From Domibacillus sp. DTU_2020_1001157_1_SI_ALB_TIR_016 (lineage in GTDB: Bacteria; Bacillota; Bacilli; Bacillales; Domibacillaceae): a DNA stretch of 64,000 nt. Location of the stretch: positions 310,001 through 374,000 of the forward strand of contig NZ_CP135438.1 of assembly GCF_032341995.1 (NCBI RefSeq), given 5' to 3'. Below, in pieces: positions 16,593-25,760 of this stretch; positions within the stretch are counted from its first letter, which is position 1, and each line of letters begins with the position of its first letter. Below the pieces are notes generated by a model. That model was not told the DNA's origin. It worked only from the letters and a program-made list of their open reading frames with translations, and did not search any database. The translations under genes and the position numbers were made by a program.

Positions 16593-17897
16593 TTAAACCT
16601 TATTTTGATTGTTAGCGGCCCAAACAACGATTGGAATAAGTAGTAATGAAAGCACAGCGCCAATAATTGAAAGGGCTGCATAACTAGAATGTGCTACAAC
16701 TATTCCAGATAAGCCTCCTCCTAATGCTCCTGACAAAGCAATCCAAACATCTACAGAACCCTGTGTCTTAGCCCGGGTAGATGGCGGGGTTGCATCTACA
16801 AGAATTGCTGTGCCACTAATTAAACCAAAATTCCAGCCAAGTCCAAGCAAAACAAGTGACGCAATGAGTACTGCCATCGAATCGGCTGGTCCCATAGCGG
16901 CTAGAATGCCAGAAACAAGCAGCGTAATGGCAGAAGCACTAGCCATAACAGCACGGCCAATTTTATCAACAAGAAAACCAGTTACTAACGAAGGCAAAAA
17001 CATGGCACCTATATGAAATCCAATGACAAGCCCTACTTCATTCAAACCATGCCCATAGTGCCCCATATGTATAGGTGTCATCGTCATAATGGCAGTCATC
17101 ACAAATTGAGTTAGAATCATTACTGCAGCTCCTGCAAAAATGCCTCGCTTGTTTATCAATGACAAATGAGCGTTTTCCTCTGACGATACATTACGGGCTG
17201 TTCTTTGAGCATCTGCTATAGCTTTTGCTACTATATAGGGATCAGGACGAAGTAAAATGAATAGAACTAAACCAGCAAGTATATAAGCTGCAGCAGCTAA
17301 TATAAATGGACCAGCTAAAGCAGGAATTCCTATGGATACAGCAACCTCACCCATTACATCTACCAGGTTTGGCCCTGCAACAGCACCGAATGTGGTGGAA
17401 ACCATGGCCATACTAACAGCCTTTGCCCTTTGTGTTGAGTTGGCCAAGTCAGTTCCTGCATAGCGTGCTTGTAAATTTGTAGCCGATCCAGCCCCGTAGA
17501 TAAGAAGTGAAGCAAATAAAAGCAGAATGCTATTTGTTAATGCTGAAACGATTACTCCAATGGCACCGATCCCTCCAGCCAAAAATCCAGCCGCAAGTCC
17601 AGAACGACGTCCAAATCGCTGAGAAAGTCTTCCCACAATCAGTGCAGCCGCTGCTGATCCTAAAGTAAATAACGCCGTAGGAATTCCGGTTACACTATCT
17701 GTACCTAACATATCTTGGGCTAGAAGTGCTCCCACTGTTATTCCTGCTGCAAGTCCTGCTCCTCCAAAAATTTGGGATATGACGATAACCATTAATGTTC
17801 TTTTATATAATTGTTGTTGTTTTTCTGAAGAGCCAATGTAGCTTTGTAACCAAGCTGCTTGAACATCTGACGCTTTTACACTATCTTTGTGTAACAT
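16593..17897 (-). CDS. MFS transporter, 12 TM
   Basis: 434 residues with about 12 hydrophobic helices and a cytoplasmic central loop (YIVAKAIADAQRTARNVSSEE, around 220-240). MFS motif A-like VGRLSQRFGRRSGLAAG lies between TM2 and TM3 and is repeated as FLVDKIGRAVMAS in the second half. It resembles YfkF/YfhI-type exporters. Start ATG after GGGAGGTTAAATT. Located between the amine oxidase and a MocR regulator gene, all reading the same way, with terminators between. A drug or metabolite exporter role is inferred only from family. Confidence 0.85.
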   Translation of the reverse strand: MLHKDSVKASDVQAAWLQSYIGSSEKQQQLYKRTLMVIVISQIFGGAGLAAGITVGALLAQDMLGTDSVTGIPTALFTLGSAAAALIVGRLSQRFGRRSGLAAGFLAGGIGAIGVIVSALTNSILLLFASLLIYGAGSATNLQARYAGTDLANSTQRAKAVSMAMVSTTFGAVAGPNLVDVMGEVAVSIGIPALAGPFILAAAAYILAGLVLFILLRPDPYIVAKAIADAQRTARNVSSEENAHLSLINKRGIFAGAAVMILTQFVMTAIMTMTPIHMGHYGHGLNEVGLVIGFHIGAMFLPSLVTGFLVDKIGRAVMASASAITLLVSGILAAMGPADSMAVLIASLVLLGLGWNFGLISGTAILVDATPPSTRAKTQGSVDVWIALSGALGGGLSGIVVAHSSYAALSIIGAVLSLLLIPIVVWAANNQNKV

Positions 17898-17971
17898 AAT
17901 TTAACCTCCCTTTTAAAAGCTATTCCTATTTCTTATACTCCTCCCACTAGATTTGAATCATCATAACACGC

Positions 17972-18005
17972 ACAAAAAAGCCACACAATATTATAATTGT
18001 ATGGC
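17972..18005 (-). terminator. Terminator of the MocR gene
   Basis: GCCATACAATTA / TATTGTGTGGC stem on the minus strand followed by TTTTTTTG. Confidence 0.8.
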
Positions 18006-18013
18006 GAACAATA

Positions 18014-19402
18014 TTACGTAAGATCGTTTAGTAAGCGTTTAAGGATGATTAGTCCTTGCTCAAGCTCTTCGAGCGTTTCTGGTGCACAGACAGCAACCCT
18101 TACAGCCCGCTCTGGACAACTATTTCCAACTACAAAACGTTCAGCCGCGTAGACTTGCACCCCTTGCTGTGCAGCTAATCTTTCAAATTCAGCACCTGTA
18201 ATCCCGCCTGGTAATAGCAGCCAACGAAAGATGCCTGTTTCAACACCTAAACACGTATAGTCACCCAAATATTGATTTACGACTTGGTTTCTGCGAATGG
18301 TTTGTTCCCGATGACCCTCAATTAAAACTTCAAATTGATTCGATACAATTGTACGTGCTGTCAGTTCTGCTAATAACGGGGACACTGTTATATTTAAGTT
18401 ATAAAGTGCCTTTGAAATTGGCTCCTTGAATTGACTTGGCACTGCTACATAGGCTAGTCGTAAGCCTGGTGCTAATGATTTAGATAAACTTGCAATATAG
18501 ATGACCTGTTCCGGTGCAAATGATGCGACTGCTGGCAATGGTTTTTTGTTAAGAAGATGGTACGATCCATCTTCAATAATAAACTGATTATACTTTTTGG
18601 CAATTGCCGCAATCATTTTTCGATTCTCAACCGACATAAAGGAAGCTGTCGGATTATGATTATCTGGAATCAAGTAAATACCTTTAATATTTTCATTTTT
18701 ACATGCATATTCAAATGCCGTTGGACTCATTTCATAGTTCTCTGATTTTATCGGCACTATTTGCACATTAAGCATCGCTGCAACAGTTTTTAAGCCAGGG
18801 TATGTATGCTGGTCAACACCAATGCGATCTCCAGGCTGACAAAGGCTCGCCAGTGTGGCAGCAATCGCATTTTGACCCCCATTTGCAAATAAAATGTGGT
18901 CAACGGTTGTTTCAAACCCGCCTCTTCGGATTAGCTTTATCGCTGCATCCTTTTGCCAAAGGCTTTCGCCTGCCCGGCCATAACCAAACCATTTTTCATA
19001 ATCTGTCTCCTGCAGCATACTTTTTAGTTGGAGTAACAGTGGCTCGTAAGAAGCATTATCTGGAAGTGTTGCTCCCATTTCAATCAAATGCTTCGGCTTT
19101 GTATCTTCAAGTAAATACGCATTCGATAACGCGTCATACGATACAAATGTGCCACTTCCAACCGTTGCACTTAACAAGCCCTTTAACTCACACACTTTAA
19201 ACGCTTTTGAAATGGTACTTAAATTTAAATCTAAATAATCGGCCAGTTCTCGTTGTGGAGGAAGTTTTGTCCCGGGTAATAAAACTCCGTTTAAAATATC
19301 TTGTTCCAATTGCCCTGCTAGTGCCTGATAAATAGGCTTTTTAGTTTTGTCAATCGATGGCTTCCAGCTCATCGGATAGTTTTCAAAAGAATTAATCGGC
19401 AT
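18014..19402 (-). CDS. MocR-type regulator: GntR HTH fused to class I aminotransferase
   Basis: About 462 residues. The N-terminal 70 form a GntR winged helix (LPPQRELADYLDLNLSTISKAF); the remainder is an aminotransferase fold with PLP lysine in YIASLSKSLAPGLRLAYV (about residue 310) and PDNHNPTASF. MocR/PdxR/GabR proteins use PLP as a sensor and control B6, amine or transporter genes. The start was set at the second ATG (19402) because AAAAGG sits 9 nt upstream and overlaps the first ATG. The MFS gene downstream on the same strand is the nearest possible target. Confidence 0.9.
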   Translation of the reverse strand: MPINSFENYPMSWKPSIDKTKKPIYQALAGQLEQDILNGVLLPGTKLPPQRELADYLDLNLSTISKAFKVCELKGLLSATVGSGTFVSYDALSNAYLLEDTKPKHLIEMGATLPDNASYEPLLLQLKSMLQETDYEKWFGYGRAGESLWQKDAAIKLIRRGGFETTVDHILFANGGQNAIAATLASLCQPGDRIGVDQHTYPGLKTVAAMLNVQIVPIKSENYEMSPTAFEYACKNENIKGIYLIPDNHNPTASFMSVENRKMIAAIAKKYNQFIIEDGSYHLLNKKPLPAVASFAPEQVIYIASLSKSLAPGLRLAYVAVPSQFKEPISKALYNLNITVSPLLAELTARTIVSNQFEVLIEGHREQTIRRNQVVNQYLGDYTCLGVETGIFRWLLLPGGITGAEFERLAAQQGVQVYAAERFVVGNSCPERAVRVAVCAPETLEELEQGLIILKRLLNDLT

Positions 19403-19411
19403 GGTTCGCAT

Positions 19412-19903
19412 CCTTTTTCATACAAATTTATTATTTTATTATTTGCAAAACTATTATAACGAGTATCTATATGGGATCAAAATTTGGATCACCAAGAGCA
19501 TCAACTTAAAGAAGCAGCATGTCAAAAGTTCTTGAATGTATAAAATCCAAGTTCATTTACTGTCACTACACAATTGATTCTTTCACGATCACGATCATGA
19601 TTATTGGGACTGACCCCCACTTTGAGACAGTGATCAAAACACCTTTAAGCACCCAGCTGCCGGTACGTAACCGGCGGCTGGTTATTTAGTTTCGCTTGAA
19701 TATGTATATGGTTATAATATGGAAGAGATCTACACACATAGGTTAACACCTGACTATACCATTAAAATGGGCAAGCGCAGCACGAAGCCTCGGTATACGG
19801 TGCTCAACCTGCCGGCGGTCTATTCCTTACTTATCAATAGAAAGAAAGCAAACAAATTATAAGATGAGAAAATCCTATTCTAATAAGATAAGGAGTTTAT
19901 GTA
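19412..19903. other. Intergenic region with hairpin and first remnant of an unrecognised gene family
   Basis: A hairpin AGCTGCCGGT / ACCGGCGGCT lies at 19655-19680 with a TTATTTAG tail. From about 19718 to 19861 (+) the sequence is related to the remnants at 20577 and 58326: THRLTPDYTIKMGKRSTKPR and VLNLPAVYSL are readable, then the frame leaves homology at KKANKL and stops. This fragment ends only about 40 bp before bluB. Confidence 0.6.
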
Positions 19904-20545
19904 ATGTTTACTGATGAAGAAAGAGACGCGGTTTATAAAACCATTTTCACTAGAAGAGATGTCCGGAGTTTTTTGCCTGATCCTATTTCTGAAGAAATTG
20001 TACAAAAGCTATTGAATGCTGCCCACCACGCCCCTTCTGTAGGCTTTATGCAGCCATGGAACTTTATTGTTGTTTCTTCTCCTAAAGTCAAAGAAAAACT
20101 GGCATGGGCAGCTGATAAAGAGAGACGGGCACTTGCTATTCATTATGAAGGAGAAAAAGAAAATAAGTTTCTCAGCCTGAAAGTTGAAGGGCTGAAAGAA
20201 GCGCCTATAACAATTTGTGTAACGTGCGATCCAACTAGAGGCGGCTCTCACGTATTGGGGAGAAATTCAATTCCTGAAACAGATGTTCTTTCAACAGCAT
20301 GTGCGATTCAAAATATGTGGCTGGCTGCTTGTTCGGAAGGCTTAGCCATGGGATGGGTTAGTTTTTACAAGAAAAACGATATTCGTGATATTTTAGAAAT
20401 TCCGCCCTATATTGACCCCATTGCCCTTATGTCTATTGGCTACACGGATCAGTATCCAGAAAAGCCTCTTTTGGAATCATCAAACTGGAGAAAAAGAGAA
20501 TCGCTCACTGAACTTATTTTCCAAGATAAGTGGGGATCGCAATAA
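19904..20545 (+). CDS. bluB: 5,6-Dimethylbenzimidazole synthase
   Basis: BluB cannibalises FMNH2 with O2 to give 5,6-dimethylbenzimidazole, the lower ligand of vitamin B12. The 213 residues match the family, a nitroreductase-fold flavin destructase: RRDVRSFLPDPI, HHAPSVGFMQPWNFIVV, ICVTCDPTRGG, AIQNMWLAACSEGLAMGWVSFY. The ATG follows AAGGAG at good spacing. It stands alone, without other cobalamin genes or an evident B12 riboswitch in front, and lies between two remnants of the same unknown gene. That suggests acquisition by insertion. A plain nitroreductase is the alternative, but the BluB-specific stretches make this unlikely. Confidence 0.88.
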   Translation: MFTDEERDAVYKTIFTRRDVRSFLPDPISEEIVQKLLNAAHHAPSVGFMQPWNFIVVSSPKVKEKLAWAADKERRALAIHYEGEKENKFLSLKVEGLKEAPITICVTCDPTRGGSHVLGRNSIPETDVLSTACAIQNMWLAACSEGLAMGWVSFYKKNDIRDILEIPPYIDPIALMSIGYTDQYPEKPLLESSNWRKRESLTELIFQDKWGSQ

Positions 20546-20576
20546 CTAAACAAAAGCAGGCTTCGAATGCAACATA

Positions 20577-21055
20577 TGAAATGGACAAGCGCAGTGCGAA
20601 GCCTGAATATGCAGTACTCAATCTGCCGCCAGTCTATTCCCTCATTTATAAAACGATAGATCTACTTTATCAGCAGGTTCCAGTGGCCAGTCTATATATG
20701 AAGCGATTAAGAACCGGTGGATAGATACCCGGTTAAATGGTGTGTCTGTTGAGTTAGCGGACTTTATTAAACGTTAAGGTAAACAAGGGCGTGTACGGTA
20801 TGTTCCGGAATACGAAGCACTCACCATTGAATCGGAGGAGGAATTGCTGTCAGTTTCCCTTTCGGTAGGTATTAAAGATTGGCTGCGCAAAAAAGGAGAA
20901 CAGAACGCCAAAAGTCTGCAGGGTATTGCTGCTGAGATCCTTGAAGAAGTGTATCAACGCGAGCAAGGCCAAAGCAGAGATAATATTAATAATTCAACTA
21001 AAATCGCAGCTGAATCACTGAATTCAGTTCTTTATTTTTATATCCTAACATCGTA
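20577..21055 (+). pseudogene. Remnant 2 of the unrecognised gene family
   Basis: Readable pieces in order: MDKRSAKPEYAVLNLPPVYS, IDLLYQQVPVASLYMKRL, a frameshift and small deletion near 20705, then SVELADFIKR with a stop, QGRVRYVPEYEALTIESEEE and IKDWLRKKGEQNAKSLQGIA. The last 35 residues look like a ribbon-helix-helix or coiled C-terminus (AAEILEEVYQREQ). At least two lesions make it a pseudogene. The family is unknown to me; see the copy at 58326. Confidence 0.7.
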
Positions 21056-21125
21056 GTTTTCTAATTGCTATTTCTTTATTAAATAAGTGGAAAACCTTTA
21101 TCAAAAGCTATGCGGATGTGAACTG

Positions 21126-21163
21126 CCCCGTAAATGTTAGACACCAAACTAACATTTACGGGG
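21126..21163 (+). terminator. Perfect hairpin inside the left end of the IS3 element
   Basis: CCCCGTAAATGTTAG and its exact complement around an 8-nt loop, followed by TGTTTTT and the OrfA start. It overlaps the left terminal repeat and should block transcription entering from outside, limiting transposase expression. Confidence 0.75.
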
Positions 21164-21170
21164 TGTTTTT

Positions 21171-21692
21171 ATGGCCAAATTTACAATGGAAGAAAAGATT
21201 CAAATTGTATTAAGGTATTTAAAAAGAAATGAAAGTATTTATACAATTGCTGAAGAAGCCGGAGTCAGTTCTCCAATCTTAAGTGGATGGATTCGTCTTT
21301 ATGAACAATTCGGTGCAGAAGGGTTTTTAAAATCCTATACAAGCTATTCTGTGGAGTTTAAACTTAATGTACTCAAGTATATGAAAGACACGGGTACATC
21401 CTCTTATGACGCAGCTGCCATTTTCAATATTTCTTCACCAGGCTTGATCCGAAACTGGCGAAAGTTATTTGAGACTGGAGGAATGGATGCCCTGTATCCA
21501 AAGAAAAAGGGGCGATCATTCATGAAAAAAGAAACAAAATCTACTGTTAAAAAACAATTACCAGTTGAAGGATCAATGGAGGCTCTTCAGGCTGAAAATG
21601 AGCGTTTACGCATGGAGAACGCCTACTTAAAAAAGTTGAACGCTTTAGTTCAAGGACAGGAAAAATTACAAACAAAGTCAAAGCGCAAGTAA
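21171..21692 (+). CDS. IS3-family transposase OrfA
   Basis: 173 residues with two helix-turn-helix units (IYTIAEEAGVSSPILSGWIR and SSYDAAAIFNISSPGLIRNW) and a C-terminal leucine-zipper-like helix (MEALQAENERLRMENAYLKK). OrfA binds the IS ends. The heptamer A-AAA-AAG in TTA AAA AAG at about 21630-21638 is a classic -1 slippery site. Shifting there reads without a stop into OrfB, giving the OrfAB transposase. The ATG lies just behind the left-end hairpin. Confidence 0.9.
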   Translation: MAKFTMEEKIQIVLRYLKRNESIYTIAEEAGVSSPILSGWIRLYEQFGAEGFLKSYTSYSVEFKLNVLKYMKDTGTSSYDAAAIFNISSPGLIRNWRKLFETGGMDALYPKKKGRSFMKKETKSTVKKQLPVEGSMEALQAENERLRMENAYLKKLNALVQGQEKLQTKSKRK

Positions 21693-21721
21693 TTTTTGAG
21701 CTAAAGAATGAATTTGATATC

Positions 21722-22531
21722 GTGGAATTAGTTAAAGTCGCTGACATTCCACGCAGTACATATTATTACTGGGAAAAACAATTAAATCGAGAAGATAAAT
21801 ATGTGAGTGTAAAAGAGGTCATTGAGGCCGTTTATCATGAACATAAAGGTCGTTATGGCTACCGCCGTATTCACAAAGAATTAACGAAAAGGCACATTCA
21901 CCATGACCCAAAGACCATTCATCGCTTAATGAATGAGATGGGCTTAAAATGTGAAGTGCGTATGAAAAAATACCGTTCATATCGTGGAAAAGTAGGTAAA
22001 ATCGCCCCCAACATACTGAATCGCGATTTCAGCACAGAAAACATGAATGAAAAATGGGTAACCGATGTAACGGAATTTCACTTGTTTGGAGAAAAACGAT
22101 TTTTATCTCCTGTTCTAGACTTATGTAATGGGGAAATTATTGCGTATAAAGTGATGAAACGTCCTGTTTATTCACTGGTTGAAGAGATGTTAGAAGAAGC
22201 AGTGAAGCGAATACAGCCTGAAGATAAGGTCATCCTTCATTCAGATCAAGGCTGGCATTATCAGATGGCCAAATACCAAAAAAAATTAAAAGAATATGGT
22301 ATTCGTCAAAGCATGTCCCGTAAGGGAAATTGTTTAGACAACGCAGTCATGGAAAATTTCTTTGGCTTATTAAAATCAGAACTTCTTTACTTACAAGAGT
22401 TTGAGAGTATGGAACATTTTGAACGAGAATTAGAAGAGTATATTTATTATTACAATCACAAACGAATGAAGGCAAAATTAAATGACCTAAGTCCAATAGA
22501 ATACCGGACTCAGGTCTTGGAAGCTGCCTAA
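21722..22531 (+). CDS. IS3-family transposase OrfB (DDE integrase)
   Basis: 269 residues from the first ATG, though most product is expected as the OrfAB fusion. An HTH_21-type region (YGYRRIHKELTKRHIHHDPK) precedes the rve integrase core with D in KWVTDVTEF, D in ILHSDQGWHYQM and E in NAVMENFFGLLKSE (the DD35E triad). The C-terminus YYNHKRMKAKLNDLSPIEYR is standard. No lesion is visible, so the element may be active. Confidence 0.92.
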   Translation: MELVKVADIPRSTYYYWEKQLNREDKYVSVKEVIEAVYHEHKGRYGYRRIHKELTKRHIHHDPKTIHRLMNEMGLKCEVRMKKYRSYRGKVGKIAPNILNRDFSTENMNEKWVTDVTEFHLFGEKRFLSPVLDLCNGEIIAYKVMKRPVYSLVEEMLEEAVKRIQPEDKVILHSDQGWHYQMAKYQKKLKEYGIRQSMSRKGNCLDNAVMENFFGLLKSELLYLQEFESMEHFERELEEYIYYYNHKRMKAKLNDLSPIEYRTQVLEAA

Positions 22532-22562
22532 ACTTTTTGTCTAACTTTATTGGGTCAGATCA

Positions 22563-22871
22563 ATGAAACCACATAGCTTTTTAGTAATTAAATGCTCTAT
22601 ATTTAACTCAAGTTTCTACAAAAAGACTACGCGCTACATTTTATCCTCCTATAAGTCATGTGGATATATTTTTCAATAAAATATATATTTGAATTTAACA
22701 CATAGTGTGAAGAACCAATTTTTCTTAAGCCTTACCTCTATATTGCTACATTCTTTAATTTTCCTTTTTGGATCTTCCGATTTTAGCAAGAAGCCTATCT
22801 AAGCTTAAATCGAATTTGTCCTACACTCTTTGGATTAACTCTTTAAGGTTTGCACAGTAACCTTCTGTTTT
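22563..22871. other. AT-rich intergenic region
   Basis: No gene, RNA or clear hairpin seen between the IS right end and the SulP stop codon. Confidence 0.4.
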
Positions 22872-24629
22872 TCAAATCAATCCTGGCTCCTGTTTTCTCT
22901 TCTGTTTGAAAACCCCAGGCTTGGAAGCTTGCTGTGAGAGTGCTGTACATTCATCAAAAGAAAATTGTTTACATCCTTTACAACGCTCCACATCTAGGTT
23001 TGATAAAGCTTTATCAATAGCATTACCTGTATGAGCAAAGATATATTCCTCGCCTATTAGTTGATACAAACCCGTTTTCTCAAATAATTCTTTTGGCTGC
23101 TGTTGGATGCCAGAAATGATCACTTGCTGATGAGAATCTTTGAATTGTTTCACAATGTTGGCGAGGAGTGCTTCTCCCGATGTATCAATAAATGAAACTT
23201 TGCTCATTCTTAATAGAAGAATTCTCGGTTTAGAACGTGTAATACTTTCTAGTTCCTCCTCAAATCGTTCGGTCGAACCAAAGAATAAAGGTCCTTCTAC
23301 TGTATAAATGTTAATCTGCGGACAGTTGGAACCTTGCTGCACCATTTCTGGCTTCACTAGCTTATCAGTGGGATCTGGTAAAACTTTTGACACTTTCAAC
23401 GTACTGCTCATTCGTCCAACAAAAGCTAGGAGAGCTAAAAGCAAGCCAATTCCTACACCTGTTGTAAGGTCCATCAAAACTGTTAACAAGAAGGTAGTGA
23501 CTAACACTAGGGAATCCATGGTTTTCGTTTTTAAGATGTTCGCAAACTCTTTGCGCTCGCTCATGTTCCATGCGACAAACATAAGGATAGGGGCCATACT
23601 GGCTAAAGGAATAGCTGAAGCGTAAGGCGCTAAAATAACCAGTACTAGTAATACTACAACCCCATGTATCACACCCGATAAAGGGGAAGCAGCCCCGTTT
23701 TTAATATTTGTTGCCGTTCGCGCGATGGCTCCTGTCGCCGGAATTCCTCCAAATAAAGGAGCAACCATATTGGCCAGTCCTTGGCCAATTAGTTCCTTAT
23801 TGCTATTGTGCTTGCCCTTGGTCATTCCGTCTGCTACTAGGGCAGATAATAACGATTCAATTCCTCCAAGCATAGCAATAACCAGCGCAGCAGGAAGGAG
23901 TTCAATCACTAGGTTTCCAGTAATTTCAGGAAACGCAAAGCTCGGCAATTTATTAGGAATTGCACCATAAGTCGACCCAATAGTGGATACTTGATTAGGA
24001 AAGAACAAGGCAGCGACTAAAGTGGATATAATTAAGCCCAGCAGCGCCCCGGGAATTTTGGGCAAAAATCTTGGTGATAACAGCACGATAACTAAGCTTA
24101 CAATAGCTACTAAAACACTGTAGATATTCACTGTATGTAAATTCAATACGATCTCTTTCATGTTTAAAAGGAATGCTTCTTCTTTTTCCAAATTACGGAG
24201 GCCTAAAAAATTGGCAACCTGGCCAGAAAAGATAATGACCGCAATTCCAGCAGTAAAGCCAATAGTAACAGGTCGAGGAATAAACTTAATGTATCTTCCC
24301 AATTTGAACAAACCCATAAGAAAAATCATAATGCCCGCCAAGAAACCGGCAATCAGTAATTTTTCATATCCATACTGTATGACTACTCCCAACAGAACTG
24401 GAACAAACGCTCCAGTTGGGCCTGCAATTTGATACTTGGATCCTCCAAAAAGTGAAACCATAATTCCAGCAATAATTGATGTGTAAAGTCCATATTCCGG
24501 CCTAACTCCTGATGCAATAGCAAAAGCCATCGCTAAAGGAATGGCTACAATTCCTACTACCAGCCCGGCAACAAGATCTTTCTGAAAATGTCCCAAATTG
24601 TATCCATTAAACCTGCTAGAGAAAATCAT
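22872..24629 (-). CDS. SulP-family anion transporter with STAS domain
   Basis: 585 residues: about 12-14 membrane helices (MVSLFGGSKYQIAGPTGAFV carries the SulP signature near 60-80), then a cytoplasmic STAS domain (about 430-540, IDTSGEALLANIVKQF) and a Cys-containing tail (CKGCKQFSFDEC). SulP carriers move sulfate or bicarbonate with H+ or Na+. The start overlaps the stop of the carbonic anhydrase gene upstream by 4 bp (ATGA), so the two are translationally coupled. This pairing favours bicarbonate uptake (BicA-like) over sulfate transport, by inference. Confidence 0.92.
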   Translation of the reverse strand: MIFSSRFNGYNLGHFQKDLVAGLVVGIVAIPLAMAFAIASGVRPEYGLYTSIIAGIMVSLFGGSKYQIAGPTGAFVPVLLGVVIQYGYEKLLIAGFLAGIMIFLMGLFKLGRYIKFIPRPVTIGFTAGIAVIIFSGQVANFLGLRNLEKEEAFLLNMKEIVLNLHTVNIYSVLVAIVSLVIVLLSPRFLPKIPGALLGLIISTLVAALFFPNQVSTIGSTYGAIPNKLPSFAFPEITGNLVIELLPAALVIAMLGGIESLLSALVADGMTKGKHNSNKELIGQGLANMVAPLFGGIPATGAIARTATNIKNGAASPLSGVIHGVVVLLVLVILAPYASAIPLASMAPILMFVAWNMSERKEFANILKTKTMDSLVLVTTFLLTVLMDLTTGVGIGLLLALLAFVGRMSSTLKVSKVLPDPTDKLVKPEMVQQGSNCPQINIYTVEGPLFFGSTERFEEELESITRSKPRILLLRMSKVSFIDTSGEALLANIVKQFKDSHQQVIISGIQQQPKELFEKTGLYQLIGEEYIFAHTGNAIDKALSNLDVERCKGCKQFSFDECTALSQQASKPGVFKQKRKQEPGLI

Positions 24630-25174
24630 TTGTAGTACCCTCCTTTAAATTTATTGGTGTTAGAATCAACGCTATTATATCCGTCTACGACACAATCTAA
24701 TTTACCGGTTTGGGGATGAATGACCATCCTATAAACGGCGATATTAGCTGACATTAAAGGGTGCTTTTTGATCAGCTGAACACTATTGTTGACACTCTCC
24801 TCTACGCATTGAAAGCCTGTCAGCCATGTAGATAAGTCAATACCAGCATTCGATAGGGTATTGATCCGATCTTTACTAACTCCATTTTTCTCTGCAGCCT
24901 CGAGAATGGAAGAAGACTGAAGGCCTGTCATGCCACATGCATGGTGTCCAATCACACACACTTCTTCAGCTTTCAATTCATAAATGGCTACAAGAATACT
25001 GCGTATAATATTCCTTAACCCCATTGCTTTTGAAAGCAACTCCAATAAACGAGTATCCATACAAGTCAGGATAACTAATTTTTCGTCTGGATATTTCGTG
25101 GTGTTGAATTCTTGATATTCTTTTTGTTCTACGAAAGCACTGTTGAAATCTAAAATTCCGGAAATAATATCCAC
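24626..25174 (-). CDS. Beta-carbonic anhydrase with internal deletion
   Basis: 182 residues from a GTG at 25174, chosen because AAAGGGGGGAG lies just before it. Zn ligands Cys38 (CMDTR), His77 and Cys80 (GHHACG) and the Asp40-Arg42 dyad are kept. Compared with YtiB/YbcF-type enzymes as I remember them, about 20 residues are missing after AMGLRN: the GDVKIIKNAG-type strand and loop that lines the active site. The text passes directly to IIRSILVAIYEL. GHxDCG is changed to GHHACG. The reading frame is intact. Activity may be reduced or absent although the operon with SulP is maintained. Confidence 0.85.
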   Translation of the reverse strand: MDIISGILDFNSAFVEQKEYQEFNTTKYPDEKLVILTCMDTRLLELLSKAMGLRNIIRSILVAIYELKAEEVCVIGHHACGMTGLQSSSILEAAEKNGVSKDRINTLSNAGIDLSTWLTGFQCVEESVNNSVQLIKKHPLMSANIAVYRMVIHPQTGKLDCVVDGYNSVDSNTNKFKGGYYK

Positions 25175-25371
25175 TGTACTCCCCCCTTTCTCATTTTCAT
25201 TTTTCTCTCCATTCAAAAAATTCACAGTAATTATCCTGCTAAAGACTAAATATAAAGGCAGGTTTTGAGCATTACCCTTCAATTTAGGCTTACTTTTACT
25301 TTACGGGACTTAAATTAGAGGAAAATAATAAAAAGATTAGAAAATGATGAGAATATTATTAAGAATCAAAA

Positions 25372-25406
25372 AAAGGAAAGCCCTATGACTTATAGGGCTT
25401 TCCTTT
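25372..25406. terminator. Bidirectional terminator
   Basis: AAAGGAAAGCCCTAT / ATAGGGCTTTCCTTT with a 5-nt loop. It lies between the FAD monooxygenase and carbonic anhydrase transcripts. Confidence 0.85.
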
Positions 25407-25760
25407 ACCTTTTAAATTTTGATATCTTGCATAAGTATTTCTTTATTTCATTAAACCTCCAATTTATCATCCTGTTTTCTCCAGAAAAAGAGGCAATCTC
25501 CTTGTTTTCAAGACATACTGGAGTTTGATATATATATTTTTTTAATTGGGTTAGAGACAATATCTCCCTTGAACAAAAAATTGTTATAAGCTTTCCATCT
25601 ACGACAAAATTCTAGAAACACTCCAACTAACGTAGTTGTGAGGCTAAAGAAATGTCATTGTAATAAATAACTTCAGAAAGGATCTTATACTCTCTTATCT
25701 TTTCAAAAGCAGCTTTTGCTTCTTTTCGGTATCGTATTCATACATTTAAAATATTTATAT
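25407..25760. other. Intergenic region downstream of the FAD monooxygenase
   Basis: AT-rich; no supported gene. It may hold degenerate coding sequence but no frame longer than 40 codons was convincing. Confidence 0.3.

Larger units (their letters stand above)
21119..22562 (+). mobile_element. Complete IS3-family insertion sequence
   Basis: Imperfect terminal inverted repeats of about 25 bp: left TGAACTGCCCC..., right end reading inward TGATCTGACCC..., both with GTTAGACA at the inner side. Two overlapping ORFs with a -1 frameshift site and a complete DDE triad. About 1.44 kb. No clear target duplication was identified. Confidence 0.85.
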
